From Pseudomonadales bacterium (GTDB taxonomy: Bacteria > Pseudomonadota > Gammaproteobacteria > Pseudomonadales > Azotimanducaceae): DNA of 64,000 bases. The notes beneath the pieces were generated by a model that was not told the origin of the DNA, did not search any database, and saw only the letters and a program-made list of their open reading frames with translations. Below, piece by piece: positions 7,067-16,598 of this stretch. The first letter of the stretch is position 1, and every line of letters starts with the position of its first letter. The DNA lies in the NCBI GenBank assembly GCA_012103505.1, contig WLWP01000001.1, positions 2,232,001 through 2,296,000 on the forward strand. Direction: 5' to 3'. The position numbers were made by a program, and so were the translations under genes.

Positions 7067-9457
7067 TTAGTACTGGAAACGCAGGGTCACACCGTAAGTA
7101 CGAGGGTCGCCAGGGTAAGCATTAAAGCTGCCTGATTGTATTACGGAGTTGAAGATACCGTCGGTGTACTCTTCATCGAAAATATTTTTGCCCCATAAAC
7201 TCACCGTCCAACGACCTTCTGGGTCGCTTATGCCTACCGTGGCATTGGCAGTGATATAACTATCCTGATCAGCAATAGGATTTTGCTCGCTGGTCACGTT
7301 ACGTTCACCGCGAAATCTTGCTGCGATGTTGGCAAAGCCTTCAACGGCACCAAAGCTCCTGGTGTAACTAACCGATGAACTAATGGTCCATTTAGGTACA
7401 AAGGACAAGCGCCTTCCACTCAAGTCTTGGGTGTTGCCAGGCGTGGGAGGCGAGCCAGTAGGAACAACAATCTTTGGTCCACCAACATAGCTATCATATT
7501 TAGCGTCAAGGTAAGAGCCCGACAACGAGACGTACAGATTCGCCGTGGGTGCGTAAAATGTTTCAAGCTCAAGACCATCAATCTGAATTTTACCCGCATT
7601 AGTTAAGGTAAAGGTGGTGCCGTTAAAAGCGTTGGTTTGAAAGTCACGTAAGCGCTGCGAAAACGCTGCAACGTTAAGTTGGAGCCGTTTATCAAAGGCA
7701 CGAATCTTGGCGCCCAACTCCCAGGCATCAGCTATTTCTTTATCAAAATCTGCACCTTGGGAACCGGCACTGACATTAAAACCACCTGCTTTGTATCCGC
7801 GCTTAGCACTTGCATATAAGCTCACGTCATTCGAGTATTCATAAGAAATAGTGAGTTCACCGGTTGGCTCTTGCTCATCACGTTTCTCTGAAAAATTGGC
7901 TAGGGGTCTAAATAGCTGAACGGCGGCAGCCGCGCCACGGAAAGGGGCTGGTAGAAATGCAACTACCGGATCGCTAGCAGGATCGCTAAAGTCAATTGCC
8001 GAATAGGGTGCGTTAGTGACTATGTTAGCATCGATCTCTTTATCTTCGGTGGTCCAGCGAGCCCCCAGTGATGCTGTGAGTTGATCGGTAATGTGCCAAT
8101 CGATCTTGCCGAACACAGAATGACTGGTTGTCAGTAGTTCAAATTCGCTTTGTCTACCAGTTCCGGCACCTATATAAGATCCCGGCGGTGCACCCTTTAG
8201 GCCTTCGACCAATGTGACGATACCACCGATCGCGAGATCAAAGAATGGCCGAGCAAAACTACCTAACTGATTATCTGAGGCCGTATCTTGATCAGCATCG
8301 TAGTAGTAATAACCTATCATCCAGTCGAGTTTGTTAGCACCAGTCGACTGTAGTCTGAATTCTTGCGTGAATACTTGGCGGTCAGCACTATTTTGTAATA
8401 CGCCACTGAGTTGAATGTCGATAAAATCGGCATCTATGTCATTGGTTTCTTCAAAATCTCGAAATGCGGTCAGGGAGGTAAAAGTAAGGTTATCTCGCTC
8501 CCAATCCACTTGTGCCGAAAATCCACTTTGCTCCTGATCTGTTTCCAGTGCTCGGTCAAACTTAATCTCGCGTCTGTATATATCATCCGGTAAGAGCGTT
8601 GCACCAAGTGCGGTAGTGCGGGCAGCGTTGGCAGGAAAGTTGAAGAAAAATGGCGCGCCGCAACAGTCTTCGCGGATGGATGAAGTGTCTGCAATCAAAC
8701 GCACACTCAAATCATCGCTGGACTCTATGAGAAGTTGCCCACGCAGCGCGTAACGGTTCCTGTCATTTACAGAGTCTCTACCAGGTTGCACATTATCGAT
8801 ATAACCATCGCGGTTATTGTAGTTACCGGAGAGACGATAAGAGACCGTGTCATTGATAGGTCCAGTAACCGAGGCACGGGTTATTTTGCTGTCATAGTTG
8901 CCGAAGCTTTGCTCAACTTTTAGACCAAACTCTCGCTCGGGTTTCTGCGTGATGATGGAAATGACGCCAGCAGGAGTATTTTTGCCATAAACCGAGCTTT
9001 GCGGCCCACGTAATATTTCTACTCGTTCGACGGAGATGAAGTCATCAATGGCTGACGCTGCCCGGCTGCGGTAGACACCATCGATAAAAACGCCAACAGA
9101 TGGTTCTAAGCCTGCGTTGTTCCCAGATGTTCCCAGCCCACGAATACTAAACGTTTGTTGTGAAGACGTTTGATTCTGACCGGTATTTAGAGACGGCGCA
9201 GCCAACTCCAGTTCTTGAATGTCTGCAATACCTTTATTCTTGAGGTCTTCTCCTGACACTACTGATACTGCGACCGGCGTCTCTTGCAGAGTGGCCTCCC
9301 GCTTCTGTGCGGTTACGACTACTTCTTCCATCCCCGCATACTGGCCTTCTTCGGCTAAACCTGTATTGGCCATCATGACTGCTGCCAAGAGCGCACTCAT
9401 GCGCGTTATCTTGATTGAACTCAAACTACTTTCTCCCCACTGTTTTATTCGGGTCAA
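7067..9457 (-). CDS. TonB-dependent outer-membrane receptor
   Basis: 796 residues. A signal peptide (M-S-A-L-L-A-A-V-M-M-A-N-T-G-L-A) is followed by E-E-V-V-V-T-A-Q-K-R, a TonB-box-like segment, then the plug domain (P-V-A-V-S-V-V-S-G-E-D-L to about residue 150) and a long barrel ending in aromatic Y at the C-terminus (V-T-L-R-F-Q-Y). It belongs to the broad FecA/BtuB-like group often found with Rieske or lyase pathways, importing large or scarce substrates. The ligand is not predictable. A TetR-like gene is upstream, and a 29-bp near-palindrome lies 28 bp before the start. Confidence 0.92.
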   Translation of the reverse strand: MTRIKQWGESSLSSIKITRMSALLAAVMMANTGLAEEGQYAGMEEVVVTAQKREATLQETPVAVSVVSGEDLKNKGIADIQELELAAPSLNTGQNQTSSQQTFSIRGLGTSGNNAGLEPSVGVFIDGVYRSRAASAIDDFISVERVEILRGPQSSVYGKNTPAGVISIITQKPEREFGLKVEQSFGNYDSKITRASVTGPINDTVSYRLSGNYNNRDGYIDNVQPGRDSVNDRNRYALRGQLLIESSDDLSVRLIADTSSIREDCCGAPFFFNFPANAARTTALGATLLPDDIYRREIKFDRALETDQEQSGFSAQVDWERDNLTFTSLTAFRDFEETNDIDADFIDIQLSGVLQNSADRQVFTQEFRLQSTGANKLDWMIGYYYYDADQDTASDNQLGSFARPFFDLAIGGIVTLVEGLKGAPPGSYIGAGTGRQSEFELLTTSHSVFGKIDWHITDQLTASLGARWTTEDKEIDANIVTNAPYSAIDFSDPASDPVVAFLPAPFRGAAAAVQLFRPLANFSEKRDEQEPTGELTISYEYSNDVSLYASAKRGYKAGGFNVSAGSQGADFDKEIADAWELGAKIRAFDKRLQLNVAAFSQRLRDFQTNAFNGTTFTLTNAGKIQIDGLELETFYAPTANLYVSLSGSYLDAKYDSYVGGPKIVVPTGSPPTPGNTQDLSGRRLSFVPKWTISSSVSYTRSFGAVEGFANIAARFRGERNVTSEQNPIADQDSYITANATVGISDPEGRWTVSLWGKNIFDEEYTDGIFNSVIQSGSFNAYPGDPRTYGVTLRFQY

Positions 9458-9484
9458 CTAAATCGTGTGCTGCGAACTAAGCTC

Positions 9485-9513
9485 GCGTTATTATAGAGCC
9501 TCTATTATAACGC
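9485..9513. promoter_or_regulatory. Palindromic operator candidate before the TonB receptor gene
   Basis: GCGTTATTATAGA and TCTATTATAACGC flank a 3-nt spacer; 12 of 13 arm positions pair. The size suits a TetR-family dimer site. Related half-sites TCTATAATAA recur near 9561 and 10289, close to the TetR gene ends. Confidence 0.5.
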
Positions 9514-9640
9514 TCGCATGCTACTTTAGAGTTACCAAGATAACAACTACTTTGGTAGGTCTATAATAAGAACGCGGATCACGTATTAGTGTGGGGTTGT
9601 GGTTTCGCCGAGGCGGTTGAGTCTTGCTTACACTTGCGAG

Positions 9641-10234
9641 CTATTTATCCGCCAGACCTTTCATTCCGGCCTTGATATACGACAGTGTCATATCGATCGC
9701 TCGTTGCTGGTCGACTGCACTCATCACGACCCACTCTGCGGCAGCAACTGATGCACCGGAGGACATGGCGATCGCCAACTGGGCCTGTTCAACGGAGAGT
9801 TCGAAGGTTTTGGCGCTGTTCTCAACCAGATAGTTTGCGGTTTGCATGCCCTGCTGCTGACGCAACGTTTTAATACCTTTTGCTATTTCTGGCTGGCTTA
9901 GCAGCACAGGCAATATGTTGCCAGGAGCGTGATGATTGAAGTTATTAGTAATGAAGACTCTAATAACCTCCTCAAAGTTGTTTGCGTTCACGACTTCGGC
10001 GAGTAGCGCGTTGCCGCTCACCCTGTATTCTCGCTCCAGTAACGCCCGCAGCAGTGCCTTGCGACTTGCGAAATAGTTGTAGACCAGTGGGCTTGAGACA
10101 GCCGCCGTGCGCGCCAGTGATTCCATCGTAAACGATTGCAGTCCATCGGCTAAGATCATCTCTTTCGCGACATCTAGTAGCTGATCGGTTCTGGCTGCTG
10201 GAGAGAGGCGAGTTCTTGTTTTAGGGCTCATCAT
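9641..10234 (-). CDS. TetR-family transcriptional regulator
   Basis: 197 residues from the ATG at 10234, which has GAGG about 9 nt upstream; an earlier in-frame GTG at 10258 would overlap the shared operator-like box. The N-terminal helix-turn-helix reads S-F-T-M-E-S-L-A-R-T-A-A-V-S-S-P-L-V-Y-N-Y-F, standard for TetR. The C-terminal ligand domain is unassigned. It is divergent from the amidohydrolase gene and upstream of the TonB receptor gene. A 20-bp box at its promoter is repeated before the Rieske operon, suggesting it controls that pathway. Confidence 0.88.
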   Translation of the reverse strand: MMSPKTRTRLSPAARTDQLLDVAKEMILADGLQSFTMESLARTAAVSSPLVYNYFASRKALLRALLEREYRVSGNALLAEVVNANNFEEVIRVFITNNFNHHAPGNILPVLLSQPEIAKGIKTLRQQQGMQTANYLVENSAKTFELSVEQAQLAIAMSSGASVAAAEWVVMSAVDQQRAIDMTLSYIKAGMKGLADK

Positions 10235-10247
10235 TAGATTGTACCTC

Positions 10248-10267
10248 ATTATTGACACTCACAAATA
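10248..10267. promoter_or_regulatory. Shared regulatory box, copy 1 (TetR/amidohydrolase divergent promoter)
   Basis: ATTATTGACACTCACAAATA matches 18 of 20 bases with 17808-17827 before the Rieske gene. It lies between the divergent TetR and amidohydrolase genes. TTGACA here with TATTTT 16 bp on could also be the plus-strand promoter of the amidohydrolase gene. Confidence 0.55.
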
Positions 10268-10333
10268 ATTGCTCTATTTTACACCTTCTATAATAACCCT
10301 TTCAGACACTCGCATACAAAGAGGATAGCCAAC

Positions 10334-11533
10334 ATGAACCAGCCAACAGCACACTGCGCGAATCGAACGGTCCACGATGCCGATAGCCACATCACAGAGT
10401 CCGGTGGTTGGATGGAAAATTATGCAAGCGAGTATGTTCGAGACAACCTTGATAAACCTTTTATCGATCTTGAAGCCATCCCACAGTTAAAGCCCGCCTT
10501 TGACCAGGCTAAAAACCGCTTGGCGGGCAACGACCCTGAGCTGACCGAGCAATTGAAATCTGACTTATACGGCAGCCCCGGAAAGCGCAATCTCATGGCG
10601 GCATACGGTGCAGTTGATGGCGAGGAGCGCAGAGACTCACTCGACATTGCAGGCATAAGCCACCAGATAGTATTCCCCGGCCTGGTGTTTGCCTCTCGTT
10701 TTGCAGGTTCCAAAGATCTAAAGGTCGTCTACGGCGGCAGCGATGCCATGAATAGAGCCATGGTCGATTTTTGCGCGGCCGATAAAGAACGCCTCCTATC
10801 AGTGGGCTACCTTTCGCTCAGAGACCCAGAGATGGCGTTGCAAAGTGCCAAGGAAGCCATCGAAATGGGTATGAAATCACTTTGGCTGCGCTCAGACGCC
10901 GTTGCAGGACGCGCACCTTCACACATCTCCTACGATCCCATTTGGGCACTATTAGAAGAAGCCGGTGTGCCAATCGTGCTGCACATCGGTAGCGGCGTTA
11001 ACATGCCCAAAGAGTACAAGAATACGGGGGTCGAACGTAAGCTCGGTGCTCTGTCGATGAATGTTGAAACGACCTCGCCAAAAGACCTGCCTGTTTTACA
11101 CCATTCGATAGAGCGCTGGCTTACCTGCATGATCTATGACGGTGTGCTCGAGCGTTTCCCAAAGCTTAAGATCGGCCTGATTGAACTAGGTGCAAACTGG
11201 TTGCCTGCATGCCTGGCAAATCTGGATTTGGGCGTGTCGGAGCTTGGCAGGTTTGATACCAACTTGAAAAAGTTATCGATCAAACCTTCGGAATATATGA
11301 AGCGTCAGGTGAGAGCCACGCCGTTGCATGTGGAAGATGCAGGCTGGGTAATGCGCAGCGTGGGTAAGGAAATGTTGATGTTCAACACCGACTATCCTCA
11401 CCCTGAAGGCGGTACTGACCCGTTTGGCGATTTTGAACGCAGCCTTGACGCAGTCCAAGCAACACCTGAGGAGTTAGATAACTTCTACGCCAAGAACTTT
11501 GAAGACTTGATGGGCATTCGCACAGGTATTTAA
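10334..11533 (+). CDS. Metal-dependent amidohydrolase (amidohydrolase-2 family)
   Basis: 399 residues, TIM-barrel amidohydrolase. The N-terminal D-A-D-S-H-I replaces the classic D-x-H-x-H, and the C-terminal F-N-T-D-Y-P-H-P-E-G holds the catalytic Asp region. H-I-G-S-G lies in mid-barrel. This group includes decarboxylases and hydrolases of aromatic or ring-cleavage acids. AGAGGA precedes the ATG. The ABC exporter gene begins immediately after its stop, so they form one transcript. The exact reaction is unknown; with nearby Rieske and 2OG oxygenases it likely acts on an oxidised intermediate. Confidence 0.85.
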   Translation: MNQPTAHCANRTVHDADSHITESGGWMENYASEYVRDNLDKPFIDLEAIPQLKPAFDQAKNRLAGNDPELTEQLKSDLYGSPGKRNLMAAYGAVDGEERRDSLDIAGISHQIVFPGLVFASRFAGSKDLKVVYGGSDAMNRAMVDFCAADKERLLSVGYLSLRDPEMALQSAKEAIEMGMKSLWLRSDAVAGRAPSHISYDPIWALLEEAGVPIVLHIGSGVNMPKEYKNTGVERKLGALSMNVETTSPKDLPVLHHSIERWLTCMIYDGVLERFPKLKIGLIELGANWLPACLANLDLGVSELGRFDTNLKKLSIKPSEYMKRQVRATPLHVEDAGWVMRSVGKEMLMFNTDYPHPEGGTDPFGDFERSLDAVQATPEELDNFYAKNFEDLMGIRTGI

Positions 11534-13450
11534 GTGTCGAACGACACACCTGTCGACGACGACCTTAATTTTGCCCGGGTGCTGCAGATTTTTCTGCGCA
11601 CCTGGCCCTTCATAAAACCACTGACCCGACACCTGATCTTGTTTGTGGTGTGTTCGGCGTTGGTCTTTGTCGTTGTCACTACGCTCGGCTTCATCGTCAC
11701 TGGTCTTGTGAATAGCGGCATCATCGGTGGAAAACCACTCGGGCTTCTGCATGCCGGTATTTATGGTCTCGATCCGGCAGTGTTTGTCGAGGTAGAGGAA
11801 CTGTCCGCCGACGCCCGCCGGCAGTTACCATGGCTGGCTGTCTGGTCAACCGTTCCGTTGGTGGTGCTGGTGATCATCACTGGCATGCTCCTATATCAGT
11901 ACAGCGTCTGGATCTTTCAGCGCATCAACCAACTGATGCGCGTACGTCTTATCGATCAGTTGCAGATGCAATCCCTGGCATTCCACGCGCAGGCGCAAAC
12001 CGGCGACGCGATCTACCGGATCTATCAAGACAGCGCCATGGTGACATCGATCATCCGCTCGATTTTCCTCGATCCGCTGATGTTCCTGGGACGTTACTTG
12101 TTCGGCCTTGCCGTGGTCGCTGCATTCAGCCCCTGGCTGGCCCTTATCCTGGCTATCACAATTGCCCCAGCACTATTCTTAGGACGCTACTTTTCAACCA
12201 GGCTGCGGGCTGCGTTTCGCCGCGCCCGGGAATACAACAGCCGGCTGACATCCTGGATTCAGGAAAGCATTGTCGGCATCCGTGTCATTAAGGCCACCGG
12301 CAACGAAAGCCAGCGTGAATCTGCATTTCAACGCCTGTCCCAGGACGCCTTCGCAGCAGCTTTCGAAGCCCGGGGCATGTTGACACTAATGGGTATCCTG
12401 GCGTTCGCAGTTGTGGGCCTAGCGATGATCGCGACCCAATCCGTGTCGGCGCTCTATGCCAATATGGAAGCAGACACTTACGCACGAAACCTGCTTCTTG
12501 GTTTCGGCTTTGCCGTCTGGAATCTTGGTTCGTTCACTGCCGCATCGACCCGCGTCAATGACAATGCCGGCTCACTGGAATCGCTGCTCACCATCTGGGC
12601 GCGCGCCCAGGACATGGCTGTGGGACTCAACCGTGTGTTTGAGATTCTTGATCTTGAGCCAGCGATAAAAGATTCCCCGAATGCCATTGACCTTGAGAAC
12701 ATTCGGGAGGGTGTGACATTTCAGAATGTGACTTTCGGCTACGACCCCTTGCGCCCCGTCCTGTCAGACATCAATCTGAGGGCACCGCCGGGTAACATCA
12801 CCGCGATCGTGGGCCCCACTGGCACGGGAAAGTCGACCCTCATGTCCCTGTTGCTGCGACTCGCCGACCCCCAAACAGGCATGATTAGCGTGGGCGGCAC
12901 AGATGTCCGTGAAATCACGATTGCGTCGCTGCGCCGCTGCATGGCGATTGCTACGCAGGAGAACATCTTGTTCACGACCTCCGTGCTTGAGAACATCCGT
13001 TACGCCGCACCGGACGCCGATCGGGATGCCGTGATCGCCGCCGCTCGCATCGCCTGCGCTGATGAATTCATCGATCAGTTATCGCAGGGTTATGAGACCC
13101 CGCTTGGTGAGCGAGCTACTAAGCTTTCGACCGGTCAGCGCCAGCGCATTGTCATCGCTCGGGCACTGGTCAAGGACGCCCCCATTCTGATACTCGACGA
13201 ACCTACCTCAGCGCTAGATGCCGAGACTGAACTGCGGGTGATGGCTAACCTGCGCCAATGGGGTGAATCCCGATGCGTATTCCTAATCACACATCGGCTA
13301 TCCACCATTCGCCAGGCACACAACGTGCTCTACCTGCGTGACGGCCGGGTCGCCGCATTCGGACCCCACGATCAGCTGACACGAGACAACAATGCTTACC
13401 GGTCATTTGTCGAAGCCGAAACAGGGATGTCGATGGAAGTACAGCCATGA
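11534..13450 (+). CDS. ABC exporter half-transporter (first subunit)
   Basis: 638 residues, permease followed by ATPase. About six membrane segments lie in residues 30-340. The nucleotide-binding domain shows Walker A G-P-T-G-T-G-K-S-T, signature L-S-T-G-Q-R-Q-R and Walker B I-L-I-L-D-E-P-T-S-A-L-D. The start is GTG directly after the amidohydrolase stop. It overlaps the next half-transporter by 4 bp (ATGA), so the two probably form a heterodimer. Both sites keep the catalytic Glu, so neither looks degenerate. Possible cargo: lipid, drug or pathway product. Confidence 0.9.
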   Translation: MSNDTPVDDDLNFARVLQIFLRTWPFIKPLTRHLILFVVCSALVFVVVTTLGFIVTGLVNSGIIGGKPLGLLHAGIYGLDPAVFVEVEELSADARRQLPWLAVWSTVPLVVLVIITGMLLYQYSVWIFQRINQLMRVRLIDQLQMQSLAFHAQAQTGDAIYRIYQDSAMVTSIIRSIFLDPLMFLGRYLFGLAVVAAFSPWLALILAITIAPALFLGRYFSTRLRAAFRRAREYNSRLTSWIQESIVGIRVIKATGNESQRESAFQRLSQDAFAAAFEARGMLTLMGILAFAVVGLAMIATQSVSALYANMEADTYARNLLLGFGFAVWNLGSFTAASTRVNDNAGSLESLLTIWARAQDMAVGLNRVFEILDLEPAIKDSPNAIDLENIREGVTFQNVTFGYDPLRPVLSDINLRAPPGNITAIVGPTGTGKSTLMSLLLRLADPQTGMISVGGTDVREITIASLRRCMAIATQENILFTTSVLENIRYAAPDADRDAVIAAARIACADEFIDQLSQGYETPLGERATKLSTGQRQRIVIARALVKDAPILILDEPTSALDAETELRVMANLRQWGESRCVFLITHRLSTIRQAHNVLYLRDGRVAAFGPHDQLTRDNNAYRSFVEAETGMSMEVQP

Positions 13451-15420
13451 GCTCGGAGAAAGCCATGAGCGCGGCCCGAGTCACCACTGGCGAAACTTTG
13501 GCGCTTATCGGCCGTTCACTACGTTTTGTCCGGCCATACTGGCCGCAGATCCTGGGTAAGCTGATCCTCAGCTTCATTGGTATTACGGTCATCCTGTTCC
13601 TGCCCTGGCCGCTGAAGATTTTAATCGATTACGTGATAATGGGGCTTCCAGTCGGTTCCTCACCGACCCCATTCCCACCCTATATTCAGCCATTTGTCGA
13701 CTTGCTATACGGCATGACCCCTTTCGAAATCGTCTGGGTGGTCATCGCCGTGAGCCTGGCTGGCATAGCGCTGATCGGCTCATTCGGAGTCGGGATCTCT
13801 CGTGACACCGCTGATGGCAACCTGGCACAGGGACTCGACACAGCTACCGAGAGCGAAAACCTGGCGAATGAGTCCAGCAGCCGGATCGGCGGTCTACTCG
13901 GCTTATTTGAATACCGCTTCCAACTTAAGACCACGCACCGTTTTAACCACCGGTTACGGAGTTTGGTATTCCACCGCTTGTTAGGCTTACCGATGACACG
14001 CTTCAGTGATGAAAGCGTAGGAGATGCCGTCTATCGAGTAATGTATGACACACCAGCTATCTCCAAGGTCTGCTACGACATACTGGTTGTACCGCTCAGC
14101 AACCTCTTTCTCATGGCAGTTGTCATCTGGACTGTGCAATACAGCTTCTCGGCAGTACCCTCTCTGGTAATGCTGGCTTGGCTTGCCGCACCCATGGTAC
14201 TGATATCCTCATTTTTAATGACGGGTGTCGCCCGCCGCCGGTCGCTCGCCAGTCGTGAGGCTGGTGCCGATACCACCGCGACCGTCGAAGAAGGTATGAG
14301 CAATATCCTCGCTGTGCAAAGCCTGGGGGCGCACGAGCGGCAGCGGGATGAGTTTGAGCGCGACAGTAAGGAGTCGTTCAGCCGTTACCGGTCATATGTC
14401 TGGATGAGGGTATTGTTGATCGGCCTGCAATCCGCTATCGCCTGCGGCCTTATCCTGTACGTTTTTTTCGACATTGCCGAGGCAATAATTGACGGCCGTA
14501 TGTCGCCGGGTGATTCCGGAATTCTGTATACCTACTTTGGCCAGTTGCTACTCACCACCCTCGCCCTTGGTGCGGTGTGGTTCAAACTGCAGGACAACCT
14601 CATCGGCATGCGCCGAGTGTTCCAGGTCATAGATCAACAAGCAGACCATGAACGCCACGGTACCGAGACACTGGAAACGGTGCGTGAAGGGCTCACAATT
14701 GACCATGTCAGTTACGCCTACTCAGACGGAACGCGTGCGCTGGACAACGTGACCCTGGATGCCCGGGTGGGTGAGATGGTCGCTCTCGTTGGCACAACCG
14801 GTGCGGGCAAGACGACGTTGTCTTATCTGATCCCGGCGTTTATACAGCCTACCGAGGGGTGCGTGCTGCTCGATGGCGTCGACACTCGCACGCTGGCAGT
14901 CGACAACCTGCGGGATCTAGTTAGCTTTGTCTTCCAGGAACCGGCGGTATTCGACGATACGGTGGCGAATAACATCCGCCTTGGCAACCCAAATGCCAGC
15001 GATACAGAACTGGAGTCTGCTGCGGCAACCGCTGGCGCGTTGCCATTCATCCGCAATCTCCCGCAGGGATTCGACACACGTCTCGGGCGCAACGGAGACA
15101 CCCTGTCAGTCGGACAGAAACAGCGTTTGGCAATCGCCCGGGGGCTGGTCAGTCGGTCGCCGGTGCTGGTACTCGACGAACCCACCGCAGCGCTGGACCC
15201 GGAGACCGAACGCGCCCTGGTGCAAGCGTTACACAGCGAACGCGAAAAGCGCGTCCTGATCGTGATCGCCCATCGCCTCAGCACCATCCGTACGGCTGAT
15301 CGGATCTGTATTGTCGATGGTGGTCGGATTGTTGAGTCAGGCACACACGAGGAACTGATGCAAGATTCGGAAGGCGCCTACCGGCGGCTTGTCGAACTTC
15401 AGCAGGGTCAGGTCTCCTGA
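13447..15420 (+). CDS. ABC exporter half-transporter (second subunit)
   Basis: 657 residues with the same permease-ATPase order. Walker A is G-T-T-G-A-G-K-T-T, the signature L-S-V-G-Q-K-Q-R and Walker B V-L-V-L-D-E-P-T-A-A-L-D. It is translationally coupled to the first subunit. A segment after the second membrane helix (about residues 118-160, rich in T, S, E and N) looks like an extra loop compared with MsbA-type exporters. Its 3' end overlaps the convergent 2OG oxygenase gene by 13 bp. Confidence 0.9.
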   Translation: MSSEKAMSAARVTTGETLALIGRSLRFVRPYWPQILGKLILSFIGITVILFLPWPLKILIDYVIMGLPVGSSPTPFPPYIQPFVDLLYGMTPFEIVWVVIAVSLAGIALIGSFGVGISRDTADGNLAQGLDTATESENLANESSSRIGGLLGLFEYRFQLKTTHRFNHRLRSLVFHRLLGLPMTRFSDESVGDAVYRVMYDTPAISKVCYDILVVPLSNLFLMAVVIWTVQYSFSAVPSLVMLAWLAAPMVLISSFLMTGVARRRSLASREAGADTTATVEEGMSNILAVQSLGAHERQRDEFERDSKESFSRYRSYVWMRVLLIGLQSAIACGLILYVFFDIAEAIIDGRMSPGDSGILYTYFGQLLLTTLALGAVWFKLQDNLIGMRRVFQVIDQQADHERHGTETLETVREGLTIDHVSYAYSDGTRALDNVTLDARVGEMVALVGTTGAGKTTLSYLIPAFIQPTEGCVLLDGVDTRTLAVDNLRDLVSFVFQEPAVFDDTVANNIRLGNPNASDTELESAAATAGALPFIRNLPQGFDTRLGRNGDTLSVGQKQRLAIARGLVSRSPVLVLDEPTAALDPETERALVQALHSEREKRVLIVIAHRLSTIRTADRICIVDGGRIVESGTHEELMQDSEGAYRRLVELQQGQVS

Positions 15421-16598
15421 CTGCTGGAGTTTTCCTTATATCGATCGCCTCGTTCCACTGCCAACTTGAATGCGGCCACTGTTTCGGCTTTCTCTTCATT
15501 TTGGTGCGCATCTCTCAGCGCCCTAAACTCTTTCATCCACCAAGCACGCGTCAATTTAGGGTAGGTTCGCATGAGATTGGCGGCCGCATTGGCGCCGCGA
15601 TCACGCCCTTCGTTATAGCCGACATTGTCATTATTTGCAGCTGCGGACTTGCCGAACGGTACAAGGTCCCCCTCCATCTTTGGCAGCAAGAAGTACGGCA
15701 TAGATATGCGCGTCTCGCCGTTGGGAATCATAGTGGTGTTCACACGGTGGACTGTAGCGGAGTATCGTCCTTCGCTCAGATGCATCAAAGACCCACCGGT
15801 GTTAACGATCACGGCGCCGGGCATCACGGGTACGCTGTAGTCTCCTGCGGCGGTCCGACAGGTCACCGGGGCGTTCATCCACCCCCCATCCCCCGCCACC
15901 ACTTGCAGTCCTGGTCGGTCGTTGATGAGCAGCGCAACAAAAGGTGGTCCGTCAATGTGCGCACCTGTCACCGGACTCATCGGCTTTTCATACTCATCTC
16001 GAATGAAATCCTGCTTGTCCGCGACGATAGCCTCCAGGCTGAAATTGTGGTTCAAGCTCGCAAAGAGATACGGTTCATCGAGATTAAAGTATTGTCGAAA
16101 TTCGGCGGGGTCTTCGCCCAGTGACTCAACAATCAGCTCTCCTAGCTGCAGCGTCAAACTGTGATACGCCGAGTTCAGTTCTTCGAGCATGGGCTTAAAC
16201 CCTGGCACCGCAACGGAATCTGGCCAAGTGTTGGGACCACGAAAGAAGCGCTCATGGATAGGCTTGGACTCGTCGTCGTGAGCGCACAGCGGTGTTTCGT
16301 CAATACCATACTGAAAACTCTCAACCACCTGGCCGCGGCCAGAATCCGGCGGCGTCGGCAATGAATAACCTCGAACGTAGGGGCTGTTTTCTATGCCTGA
16401 CGTTTTCTTAAATTCCATGGGCGAATCAAAAAACCCTCTAACTTCGCTGAAGGCGCGCTTTTGGAACTCATCATCAAGGCCAGGCGCGTTGGTGAGGATT
16501 AGAAATCCGCATTCTTCAAGCGCGTAGCGAAGATCTTTGAGGAACTTGTCTCGGTCGACTTCAAGGTCAAGCCAGTCAACTGATGGAATCTCTTTCAT
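15408..16598 (-). CDS. 2-oxoglutarate/Fe(II) dioxygenase, isopenicillin-N-synthase-like
   Basis: 396 residues. The N-terminal non-haem dioxygenase domain begins I-P-S-V-D-W-L-D-L, and the C-terminal 2OG-Fe domain has G-A-H-I-D-G (H-x-D iron ligands) and a later H-R-V-N-T region with the distal His. Such enzymes hydroxylate or desaturate small substrates using 2-oxoglutarate. Its start overlaps the Rieske stop by 4 bp, so the two act in one operon and probably one pathway. The 3' end overlaps the ABC gene antisense by 13 bp. Confidence 0.88.
   Translation of the reverse strand: MKEIPSVDWLDLEVDRDKFLKDLRYALEECGFLILTNAPGLDDEFQKRAFSEVRGFFDSPMEFKKTSGIENSPYVRGYSLPTPPDSGRGQVVESFQYGIDETPLCAHDDESKPIHERFFRGPNTWPDSVAVPGFKPMLEELNSAYHSLTLQLGELIVESLGEDPAEFRQYFNLDEPYLFASLNHNFSLEAIVADKQDFIRDEYEKPMSPVTGAHIDGPPFVALLINDRPGLQVVAGDGGWMNAPVTCRTAAGDYSVPVMPGAVIVNTGGSLMHLSEGRYSATVHRVNTTMIPNGETRISMPYFLLPKMEGDLVPFGKSAAANNDNVGYNEGRDRGANAAANLMRTYPKLTRAWWMKEFRALRDAHQNEEKAETVAAFKLAVERGDRYKENSSSQET

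Noticed and set aside
14823-15344. Minus-strand open frame of 173 codons
   Set aside because: Shadow of the ABC ATPase domain on the opposite strand, R/S-rich with no domain.
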